A DNA stretch of 64,000 bases from Acanthamoeba sp. SK_2022b (taxonomy: Eukaryota > Discosea > Longamoebia > Acanthamoebidae). The DNA lies in NCBI GenBank assembly GCA_027943245.1, contig JANDJZ010000075.1, positions 62,001-126,000 of the forward strand, in the 5' to 3' direction. Shown one piece after another: positions 32,302 through 42,455 of this stretch (position 1 is its first letter; every line of letters begins with the position of its first letter). Below the pieces are notes generated by a model. The model made no database searches. It was not told the DNA's origin and was given only the letters and a program-made list of their open reading frames with translations. A program made the translations under genes and the position numbers.

Positions 32302-35300
32302 ATGTTCTCCGAATCCAACGAACGACTCATCAAGCGCCGGCATGAGAACGGCAAAAGCGACAAGGTAAGTAGTTGGCAGCACCCCCCCTCCCTTCGCGAA
32401 AGTAGAACAAAGCTGCGGCCTAATCTGCATCACAGACCAAAAAAAAAAAGAATGCACTACTAGTGTGAAACCTGCCTCACCTTTTCCGATCTGGCTCAGG
32501 CGCTCGAGGGCGAGGAACATGCCGAGAGGGTGAGAGGGGACGTAGAGGCGCAACGTGGTGCCGCCAGTGGCGCACACCACGAGCGACAGCATTCGCAGGA
32601 CGGCGGCTTCCTGGTCACGTCGCCGGTGGGCCGGTTCTGTGATCGTATGGCCGGCGTCCTACTGGCCAACTCGCGGAGCGTCACCTTCGTTATGGCCTTT
32701 ATCAACTCTTGCATTCAGATCCTCTTCTACGCCTTCAGTCTGAGCACCATCATCAACAACTATGATCCTGAGCTGCACAAGAACAACTATCCTCAGGTTG
32801 GCCGCCACCTCTTTCTCTCGCTCCGATCGCAGTGTGAAGAGGAGCCTTACGTCAATTCTCTTTATCGTGCAGTACCTGATGCACCACGTGGGCTACTTCA
32901 ACTACATGGTCTTCCACTGCCTGTTCACAGGAGTCATGAGCTGGGCGGTGTTGCACCTGTGTTTCTACCTCTGTCGCACCTTCTTCTCTTTCTGCACGCT
33001 CGTACTGCTCAGTTCGCCCGACGTACCCGGTACCTGTCCTGCACTGAGCCCCAGACTGCATCCACACGCGCCCCATTTTCTGCCGCGGCACTGTCTGATC
33101 AGCGTCCCTGTTCCTTCCAGCCTTCATTCGATCATTGATCAAGGGTAACGACAGATACCCTGTCGGCCTCTACATCACTGTGTTTGTTCTCGCGGTGGTG
33201 GAGATCATTCTCCTGGCACTCTACGTGCTCGAATGTCGCCTCCTCGTGGACATGTCGGTACATCTTATCGACCTCGACCTCGTAGAGATCCTCGGCATCA
33301 AGCAGGTACTGGACATGCGACTCCGCCTGCTGCTGCTTCCTGCATGCGCAACGAAAGCCTCACCGACTATCTCGTCCTATCGCTTTGTTTTCAAGGTCTT
33401 GGAGCGGCAGAGAGAGCTTGGTGCGGGTATCGATCCTGATCACTGGCCCTACATCAAGCTGGTGGTGGTTCTGCTCTTCCTCGGCCAGGTACGTAGTTCC
33501 TGGATACACGAGATGCTCAACTGCGAGGCCTAACGACAATGGGTCGTGATTTCCTGTTTCAGGCGGCGTGCTTCTTCTTGGCGCGCCTGATCCTGCGCAA
33601 GCTTACGAGGCAGAAGCTCCGCAAGTTCTTCCTCTGTGTGATCCTCATCATTTCAGTCACCGGTCTGCTGGTCGTTTGCCAAACTGCCTTCATCTACGAG
33701 GACGTCGAACACTATCGAGGCCAGCTACCTTTCAACTACATCGACCCCAACCCCGTGGACAAGTACGGCCACCCTGGCGCCGACCTTGGTATTCGTGAAT
33801 TATCCTAAATGATTTAATTGCATGGTGATATGGATCACCAGGTTGATTCCGACCATTCCACGGACAAGCACGGCCTTCCCGCCGGCTCCTGGTGATGGCT
33901 ACCCCTTGGTGGGCGACAAACTGGAGGCGACGGTGCGGCGCAAAAAGAACATCGTCATTTTGAGTGTAGAGTCAATGCGGCACGATGATGCCACACGCAT
34001 CCGCTCGCCTCACCTCATGAAGTATGTCGAGGTAACGATAGCTATTTCTCTGTCGTGGGTGAGGTGCCCAGCGTACCCTTCTGACGTCTTGCCGATGGTG
34101 ACGACGGTGATACAGGAAAACAAATGCGTATCGGCCAAGGTGCACGCCGGATCGGGCCACGTGTCTGAGATGGGCCAGTTCGCTATGATCTACGGCCTCC
34201 ATTCCTACCACTACCACACGTTCTCTGTGGGCCATATTCCCTCCTATGCGTACCAGATTCTCAAGCAGAATGGTTCGTGCTCGCTCGTTGTTTTGCTGCA
34301 CATGGCCGACGACTCCAAGCACAGTGCGGGCTCACGCTTCGCCCACATTTCAACGACAGGTTACGTCACTGGCGGTGTGGTGGCGACATCGGCATGGAAC
34401 TATCCCAACAGGAACCTTTACAACAACTTTGACGAATTCGACAGCATGAACGACAACTATGAACTCCTCGAAAAGACTCAGGTACTGCGCCAGCTCCTAT
34501 AATATGAACACGCAGATCGACACTCACACGCGCGCGCCCCCTACACACATCCAGGAATTCATCGACCGTAGGAAGGCAGATCAGAAGCCCTTCCTTCTCT
34601 TCCTACACGTGCACAAGCGCCCGCTGCCCGATCCGCTTCCCGCAGACTACTACCTGCGCGATCCACAGGACGACACGCGCGAGTTCTCCAACCGCATCAT
34701 TCGCAAGAAGGACGAGGACCGACACCGCGCACTGGAGCTGCTGCGAACGGCTGGCATGATCGACAACAATAGCATCCTCTTCTTCACCTCCGACCACGGC
34801 AACATGGAGGGCGAACACGGCGAGAAGGGTCACGGGCAGCGCGAGAGCTCCTGGTGGAACGAGAAGGCCCTTCTCCCCACGTTCGTCTGCCTGCCCGGCG
34901 AGGTAAAAACTCTCACGTCCTGCTCGCCTCGCTGACCAACGCTGACTCTGACCACGTGCTGCCTCTCTATACACAGAACATGGAGCAGTACCGGCGACCC
35001 GCCCTCGGCTCCCACGTCGACTTGGTATGCCTCGATTCCTCCCCCTCCCACTTGCCCTCATGAGCTTCTTGCTTGTCCTTGTCCGTCCGCAGTTGTTCTA
35101 ACCCCGCTTTGCCTTTAGGTGCCCACGTTCATGGACCATCTCGATATCAGCCCGCCGATCGATCCCTCCGCCTACAGCAACGGCATGTCCCTCCTCATCA
35201 AGAAGGACGACCCCGACACGACCGTCGATCGCACGGTCGCGTTCTCGGCGCGATACTTCCCCGAGAAAAACAAGATCAACGGCATTGCCTCGATCGACTT

Positions 35301-35565
35301 CAAGTTCTGGTTCCGGGTTGTGAGCTTCGACCCCGCGACCAGGACCATGGAGTTCGTGCCGGTCAAGGTCACGGGGTGGGACGACGAGAGCCTCTGCCTG
35401 CCTCCGGAGCTGCGCGCGGAGTGGGCCCGAGTCAAGCAGGACGTCGCGGCCGGCCGAGACGTGGCCGAGGGCAAGTGCAAGATGAAGCAGTTCTACGCCC
35501 TTGCCCAGAACTACGAACGAGAGCTCTTCCAGTTCTTGGCCGTGGACGACAAGGCCTACGGCTGA
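32302..35565 (+). CDS. YejM/PbgA-like membrane protein with sulfatase-fold domain
   Basis: Polytopic membrane protein with a large C-terminal alkaline-phosphatase/sulfatase-superfamily domain. Exon 1 is 32302-32364 (MFSESNERLIKRRHENGKSD), exon 2 starts at 32500. Hydrophobic segments include SVTFVMAFINSCIQILFYAF, YFNYMVFHCLFTGVMSWAVL, LYITVFVLAVVEIILLALYV, YIKLVVVLLFLGQAACFFLA and FFLCVILIISVTGLLVVCQT, five in all, as in YejM. The soluble part opens YPLVGDKLE, then KKNIVILSVESMRHDDAT, HAGSGHVSEMGQFAMIYGLH and, near the end, ILFFTSDHGNMEGEHGEKGH with the SDHG metal motif. This order matches bacterial YejM/PbgA (DUF3413 plus sulfatase) more than lysosomal sulfatases, and no CxPxR formylglycine motif was seen. 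About 13 exons, ending TGA 35563-35565. Bacterial YejM acts in outer-membrane lipid control; the role here is unknown. Confidence 0.75.
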
Positions 35566-35656
35566 GCTTTCCAAACCCACACACGCAGCCCCCTCCCCTC
35601 TCCTTCCTGTTCAGCGCTGTTTCTATTTTGCAGTTGAGAAACACTGATGCAACAAA

Positions 35657-35662
35657 AATAAA
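35657..35662 (+). terminator. Putative polyadenylation signal after the YejM-like gene
   Basis: AATAAA followed by a second overlapping copy lies about 90 bases after the stop, in an AT-rich run to about 35730. Motif match only. Confidence 0.45.
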
Positions 35663-35832
35663 ATAAAACTAAAAAAATAATAATGCTGTTATGATTGTAA
35701 TATTATACAATTAAAACCAAAACTTTAGATCCTAACTGGTACACGCGTGATTGGCCCCTGGGGAAATGAGAATCAGAATCGGAAAGCGAGAAAAAACAAA
35801 AAGAAAAGAAGACCAGCCACATCAAGGAGCCG

Positions 35833-37603
35833 ATGGCGGCGGTGGAATTAGCCCTGCCCCCCTGTCCGCTTGGGGAAGACACCCTAACGCGCGCTGAGGT
35901 GATTTTGCCGGCGCTCTCCAGTCCCTCGCCCGCGGTTTCCACCACCGAGGCTGCTGCGGGCGGCAAGAAGAAGGCGAGGCGTCGCAAGAGAGGCAAGGCC
36001 AAGCGCAGCGCAACCTATGAGGAAGCTGAAGAATATGACGAAGGAGGGGACGGACAGCCGGCTACAACAGAGGCCAGTAACGAGCTGCTGCGACTGTCGG
36101 GGTGGCCTGTCACGGTGAGGTACGCGCGGGGCCGAGGTCGATACGCGGTGGCCGCGCGGGCCGTCGGCCCCGGCACGGTGGTGCTCCGCGAGCGGGCCTT
36201 TGCAGCGGCTGTAGCGGCGCCACAGCGAGACCTGGCCTGCCACGCCTGCTTTCACTACGCCGGCGGGGCTGCGCTGAGGCACACCTGTCCGCGCTGCAGG
36301 CAAGTCTCCTTCTGCTCTCCCGCCTGCGCCACCCCGCTCCCGGGGAGGGTCGTGCACCCCAAGGCCGAGTGCGAGGCGCTGCAGAGGCTTCACGCGACGT
36401 GCAACCTCAAGGTAGACTTGCAAAATCAACTTGACAGGCACCCTTGTTGATGACTCACAGATCGTGGTCGGCGCAGGGGTTCTCTGTGGACGAAGTGGCC
36501 GAGGTGCGGCTCCTCATCCGCATCCTGGTGATGCGGTGGATATCAGGGCAGCGGGAAGAGGATACGCGTCCGACCACGTCTTCCTCACAACCGACCATAG
36601 CGGGCCCCGAGGAGACCAACGGCCTGCGAGACGGCGCGTCTGCGCTGGAGACCTCATTCGCCCACTTCATGGAGCTCATGTCGAACAAGCACAATGTTAG
36701 CTCTGCCATCATCAACCGCTTCCGCCAAAGGGCCTTCCTCGCCATCGAAGCCTTGTCTGGAAGAGGTACGCGAGCCCGTGTATGCGCCGCTTGTGTGTGG
36801 CGCCACGACCAGGCACCAACCTGTGTCCCTGCAGGAGCGAGCGGTAGTGACGTGCTGCAGGGATTGGACGTGGACGAGATCGTGGAGTACATCGGTCGGT
36901 TGGAGAGCAACTCATTCGCCAGGTGAGCGCCCTCCCCGACCCCCTTGCTGGTTCCAGCTCTTACTCTCTTCTCGTGACCGGACGCAGATATCACAACACG
37001 AAGCGGAAGACCGTCAATTACGGATCGGCCCTGTTCAACTGCGCGGCCATGTTCAACCACAGCTGCTTCCCGTCTGTCGTGCGCCAGTTCGACGGACAGT
37101 ACCTCACCCTGCGCGCCCTCCGTCCGCTAAAGCAAGGTATCGCGCCATTCCCCCTCGCCCGCGCCCCAGGCGGCACGTTAACTCACACACACGCTTCCCA
37201 GGCGAAGAGTTGACGATGACCTACATACCGCTGCGAGAGGACACGCCCGAGAGGCAGGAAGAGCTACAGCAGCACTACCACTTTGCCTGCCGATGCCAGA
37301 GGTGCGGGACACATGGCTTTGTGTGCACGCACACACCGCAACTAACCCGCACACACATCAACGGTTAACCGTTGCACCAACAGGTGTGAGGCCAAGGGAG
37401 CGGAAGTCGAGCGCTACATGGAAGCGTGTCTCTTGTGCCCCAACGACAAGCGCGAGTGCGACGGACTGCTGGTGTGTCTTGATGACGACGAAGGAGACGG
37501 CGACAACCACGAAGCAAAGGACAACACGATACGCAAACAACACTGCCTGGCTTGTGGCTTCACCCGCGACATCGAGGCCAGCCGCCTATTGCCTACATTT
37601 TAA
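35833..37603 (+). CDS. SET and MYND domain protein (SMYD-like)
   Basis: Putative protein lysine methyltransferase. The first 80 residues are low-complexity with a basic run KKKARRRKRGKAKR, a likely nuclear signal. The SET domain begins around WPVTVRYARGRGRYAVAARA (GRGRY loop) and is split, as in SMYD proteins, by a MYND zinc finger: CHACFHYAGGAALRHTCPRC ... CSPACATP ... CEAL. The second SET half carries FNCAAMFNHSCFPS (the NHSC motif binding SAM), then GEELTMTYIP with the catalytic Tyr. A cysteine-rich post-SET part follows (HYHFACRCQRC, CLLCPNDKREC). Seven or so exons; intron positions near 36415, 36765, 36922, 37138 and 37301. The protein ends RLLPTF at TAA 37601-37603. Confidence 0.85.
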
Positions 37604-37879
37604 CTCAAAGTAGCAGCACCAGCGAACAACAGCACCTACTACTCCTACTTAGACCAATGTCATCACGATGAGAGCGCGTATAACCATTGGGAGACGCACG
37701 TTCTGTACATGGGGAGGGGGGTCGCCTGAAAAGTGAGGGAGAGCGGGAATCGGGCGATTGCGTGACTAGTCCTTTCGATGCTTCGGCGGCAAGGGGCAGT
37801 AGTCTATCATCACCGGACCCGCTCCGATTCCGCGTCTGCGCGCGCGACGTCAACAAAAACGAACGGTCAAAACCGTTTG

Positions 37880-40258
37880 TCAGGGGTTTCGTTTCGCTAA
37901 CCTGGCGAGCGAGTTGCAACGGAAGTTAACGAGACGCGGACGCGCGGCGTTGGGGTCGCTGATGGAGGCGGCCGACCACAGCCTCTCGGCGATGGCGGCA
38001 GCCCTCGGCCAAATGCGCGAGTCGATGTTGGTCTCATCCACCTGAACCAGGTACATCAATTTTTCTTCTTTTCAGAAAAATGATCTTACAGAGGTGGGTT
38101 TTTCGTACGTTTTCGCCCCACATGCACCCTTCGCCGCCCAGGACCATGGCCTCCTGCTCTTTGGTGAGGTTCAAGCCGTGGACGGGGTCGGCCTGTCCCA
38201 ATCCAACACGGGTCAAACGTCAGCACACCCGTGTGCCCTCTGCTTGGAGAAACAGAGCATATGATGATGATGATGATGATGATGATGAAAAGCGGTTACC
38301 GCGTAGAGAGCCTTCCACGTGTCCGCCCACTCGTAGAAGGACTGCTTGGGAGCCATGCCGGGACTCTGATGCGCTCGAAGCAGCCACACATGATCAGGAG
38401 GAAAGAGGTTGCTCTACTCGGAACAAGGCCGATTGGGCGGATACCTGCTGGTCGAGGTACCACGGGTAGGCCCAGATGGTGCGGTAGCCCTTGAGGATGA
38501 CGTTGCGAAGGGTCATCTGGTCGAGCCACACCTCGACCACGGTCTCCGGATGGGCCAGGTGGGCCCAGTTGTCGTCCCACACGTCCTGCCACACCACCAT
38601 GGTACGGTTGACGTAGGGTGGGAGCGACGGGTCCTGCGGGCCCATCGGCGGGAGAACGTGGCCCTTGGCCGTGGCGGCCGACGGCTGGACGAGTGTGCCC
38701 AGCCTGGCCTCGAAGTAGGCGAACATGCGGTAGGGATCGGTGATGTTGTGTTCCAGTCCCCACTGTTTGATTTCGGGGTCGTTGATCCAGCAGTCGACCG
38801 CCACCTCATCCCCTCCCTGTGACACACAGGCCAGAGTCGCGTGATCAGAGCAGCCCGCCATTGTTCGGCTGAGTCTGAGGGGGAGACCCGATAGTAACGG
38901 CGGGAGGAGGGAGCTCACTGTGTGTATGAACTCGTCTGGAAAGACGGAGGTCATCTCCGAGATGAAGCCCAGCAGAAAGTCGTAGACCTTATCCGAGGCG
39001 ATGTTGAGCGGGATCATGTTGGGGTCAGTCGTGTAGCTGGGGCAGTGCGCCACCATGTAGGGGTAGCCCGCCCCAAACCTGCACAGAGGAATATCAATTG
39101 TTGCTGTTGCCCCAAGCACCTCGCTCTGACGGTGGAGTACCCGTAGGCGTGGCCGGGCATCTCCCATTCGGGCACCACGCGGATGCCCCGTTCCCGCGCG
39201 TATTGCACCACCTCTCGCAGATCGCGGTGGCTGTAGACCGCCTTGGATCCCCACGCGGCCCTGCGCCAACCGTCGTGGCCACGACGAGCGTCAGTGTCGC
39301 TGCCGCACCACTAGACGGGGAAAGGGAGCAAGTGCTTTCCGTACTTGGTGAGGTTGGGATAGCGCGTCGATTCGACCGGGAACGACTGTCCGTCGGTGGC
39401 ATGGATGTGCAGCACGTTGAACTGGGCACAGCAGGAGCAGGTGAGGCTGGATTCAACTTCAAGAAGCCAGGGCACCATGCTGCTATGCTGCGCACCTTGT
39501 TGTAGGACATGGCGTCGAGAGTCCGCTTGATGGCCGACGTCGGCAGGTAGTGCCGCGAGACATCGATCATGATCCCTCTGATAGCACAGGGGTATCATCA
39601 GACAAGTTGCAATCGCTGAGTGGGGCGGGGCGTGGGGAGGATACCGCCAAGGGAAGCGTGGCCAGTCGGCGATGTGGATGGGAAGGTCGGGGAGGGAGTA
39701 GGTCTCGCTGGCATCGTTCCAGCGGATGAGCTGCGAGAAGGTCTCCAGCCCGCGCAGGGCCCCCCACACGCTGGCAGCCTTCAAGGTGGCCTGCCATTCC
39801 ATTCCCACGCCGCTGTGGGGCGGTTGAGGTACCATGAGCACGTAGGACTCCTGCATGCCCAGGCCCAGGTCGGTGTCGTTTTCGTCGCCCACCATGACGG
39901 CGAGAGTGAGCCGCTCCTTGATGGGATCATGGCGCGTAGGGAAAGGGAAGAAGAGTTGACGGTATCGCTCGATAGCGGCGTTGAGGACGGCGGACCTGGA
40001 GTCGGTTAGCACTTCAAAGCCCAGGGGCGAGAGGTCGGCGTGTAGCTGTCCTCCTTTCACCATCTGCGGCTGGGGCCACAGCCCTGACACGCCTCCCCCG
40101 CCGCGCCAGGGGGGGAAGGAAGTAGAGACGAGCTGTGGTCCCGAAGAGTATGGGCGCATGGGGCGGGGCGGGCGCGCTTCAGCTAAGCCCAAGCTCGCCC
40201 CCAGCACCAGCAGCAGCGCCAGTCCTGCGAGCGGCCGATGAGGAAGTTGGCCTCTCAT
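37880..40258 (-). CDS. Beta-hexosaminidase (glycoside hydrolase family 20)
   Basis: Secreted or lysosomal hydrolase removing terminal N-acetylhexosamines. Start at ATG 40258 gives [20 protein letters not shown], a typical signal peptide; longer open sequence upstream lacks this. The GH20b-like N-terminal domain is followed by the barrel with [51 protein letters not shown] and the catalytic Asp-Glu pair in [11 protein letters not shown]-terminal blocks: [34 protein letters not shown] and [17 protein letters not shown], then stop TGA at 37880-37882. HATDGQSFP replaces the more common HLVDDQSFP. Several exons; the exon near 39190-39310 was placed by homology to WCGSD...GGW. Confidence 0.9.
38261..38288 (+). 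repeat. (ATG)n microsatellite in a hexosaminidase intron
   Basis: Nine ATG triplets between two beta-hexosaminidase exons. Simple repeat, not coding. Confidence 0.85.
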
Positions 40259-40590
40259 GTACGGTGATTGGCGTCGAAGGCAGAGAATGAAGTGTTGGAC
40301 TGTTGGTGGGCAAAGACCAAGCGCAGACCACGGCTCGGAGCGCTGGTGTTGCGGAGCTACGGGGGAGCCCCGGACGTGACAAGCAGACAAAACAAACATC
40401 AGATTTCCTGTCGGCCATCCGCGGAACAGAAGCTTTTTTCGTTCATTTCTTCACCATTTTCGTGCGAATTTCCGAGACAGCTCGCAGAACGAACAAGGCC
40501 CGATACCGACCTTTCGGGCGTACGTCTTTTGGTTCCTTTTCACGTTTCAGCAGGGCACTTTGCTACCCAATATCTACTCTCTTTAAATTG
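40259..40590. promoter_or_regulatory. Divergent promoter region between hexosaminidase and GRAM gene
   Basis: About 330 bases between divergent starts. The right end is AT-rich (CTTTAAATTG immediately before the GRAM-gene ATG). An open frame reads through the region on each strand but neither adds a domain. Confidence 0.4.
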
Positions 40591-41353
40591 ATGAATTTTT
40601 TCTCTCATCTGCTGTCGAGCAAGGGCGACAGAGGATCTGCCGAGCATCCTGTGGCCGAAGGTTTATTTCCACCGGCCCACAAAACCTCAACGGCCACAAC
40701 ACCCGAACCTTCTCCTCCCGTCTCGCCTCGATCCAAATCGCCAGCTCCGGCAGTAGACGAGTACCTGGCGCGAGTCACAGCGCCCACGGTGCAAACCAAC
40801 GACAAGGGGGCTGACGGGGACAAGCAGGTGCAGGTCCTTCAGGCGCAGCTGTATGCGCTCAGGAAGGAGCGCGCGGCGCAGGACGCACGCTACGTCGCTC
40901 TCGCCGCCGAGCACCAAAAGGACAAGGAGCTGCACGAAGCCTCCCTCGACCGTACTCTCCTACTCCCCCAATCCCGCGCACGCGCACGTGTCGTCGTGGA
41001 GAGGCGAGTTGGGATCCGTGTGCATATTGTTGATTGTGGAACGCAGAGCTCCGGCAGCACATGGCGCACATGAACGACAGCCTGGCGCTCCTGCGCGAGG
41101 ACAGGGAGATCCTCAACAGGGACGTGCTTGCAGAACGGGAGGCCAAGAAGAAGCTGCTCGAGGAGAATGAACAGGTAGAGCTTGCTAAGAGTTAGCCAAA
41201 GAGACCTCTGGAGTCTGTTATCGCTGAGATCTCTCTGCTCTTGAATCTCAATGTTCAGCTCAAGCTGCACCAGAGCGAACTGAGCATGCATCACAGGGAG
41301 CTGGAGCAGCAGCTGATCACCATGGCCGCGAGCGAACTTAGGTGCGTTTTGTG

Positions 41354-41443
<90 letters not shown>

Positions 41444-42336
41444 GTGTGGTGTGGTGTGGTGTGTGGTGTGGTGTGTTGACCTAAAAAACGCATCTACTGT
41501 CATAGTGCGCGGAAGTTTGCAGCCAACACCCGCTCGATAGAAGACGCCCAGACCGATGCCACCTTCCGACAGCGATTCAACCTTCCCGCGACCGAATTCC
41601 CCATCACCAGTACTTCAGCTCTCTGCCCACTCACCCTGATCTCCCTTGTCCCGCATTCCTGACATGCCTGCGCTTTTGTAACAGGATACTACTGTTGTCA
41701 CAAGCACCTCTATCACGGCTGGCTCTACATCACTCCTGCCTATGTGTGCTTCGAGCCTGCCCTCCTGTCCAACGGTAGCCCTCCTCGCCTCATCTCCTGC
41801 TACTTCTCTTCGATGGATGATGATCCTTTCTTGGCTTCGCTAACGGGACTTGCGTCGAACTCCTCATAGAGAGTACGCGGGTCACCACGCCGCTCACCTC
41901 CATCACAACGTTAGCCAAGGTAAGAGGGTTCAAGTACATACCCGGCACGGACAACGCCCTCACCTTCAAGCTGAAGAGCGGAGTGGTACTGGTCTGCCTC
42001 TTCCTCTGTTGCGTGTGGTCAGCTCACCGATGATGGCGGCGTCAGGAGTACTTCTTCAACAACTTCACGCACAGAGACAGCGTGATTGCCAACGTGGTGC
42101 ATCAGGCGGCCAAGTTCGGACATCGGATACAATCACACGAGGACGAGAAGCAAAGCGAAGACGAGGGAAAGGAGCCCAAGGGGTCGGAAGATCAGAAGTC
42201 CAAGGACACCGACTCCCTGCCACGCTCGGCTCATATGAGCTTATCCTTGGACATGGACGACAGCGGCAGCAGCAGCTCAGAGAGCGTGCCTCGAGTCACC
42301 GCACAGCGCCCGCGATCGCTCAGCGACCTCGGCTGA
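40591..42336 (+). CDS. Coiled-coil protein with GRAM domain
   Basis: Probable membrane-lipid-binding adaptor. Residues 1-60 are Ser/Pro-rich (TTPEPSPPVSPRSKSPAP). A long coiled coil follows (KQVQVLQAQLYALRKERAAQ, LLREDREILNRDVLAEREAK, HRELEQQLITMAASEL). The GRAM domain begins at DATFRQRFNLPATEFPIT and continues GYYCCHKHLYHGWLYITPAY, VCFEPALLSN, VTTPLTSITTLAK, GFKYIPGTDNALTFKLKSG and YFFNNFTHRDSVIANVV, covering the expected strands. The tail is acidic and Ser-rich (DMDDSGSSSSESVPR). About seven exons; one intron is almost entirely a TG repeat. Location and partner unknown, though GRAM proteins usually bind phosphoinositides or sterol-rich contacts. Confidence 0.75.
41359..41478 (+). repeat. 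(TG)n microsatellite in the GRAM-gene intron
   Basis: About 45 TG units broken once by GGGTGGG and degenerating into TGTGG units at the right end. It lies between the exon ending ASEL and the exon starting RKFAANTRS. Confidence 0.9.
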
Positions 42337-42455
42337 TCTGTCCTACCGCGCTGCATTTGCCATTCTCAATGCTCAACCATCTCTTCGACAGACGTGTACA
42401 TAGAAAACATGGCGTTGGCTATGCCCAGCGCCCTTCCCGCACACTAATATGTGCC

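Noticed and set aside
41241..41540. Frames with Cys-Val or His-Thr runs over the TG repeat
   Set aside because: Intronic dinucleotide repeat between two GRAM-gene exons.
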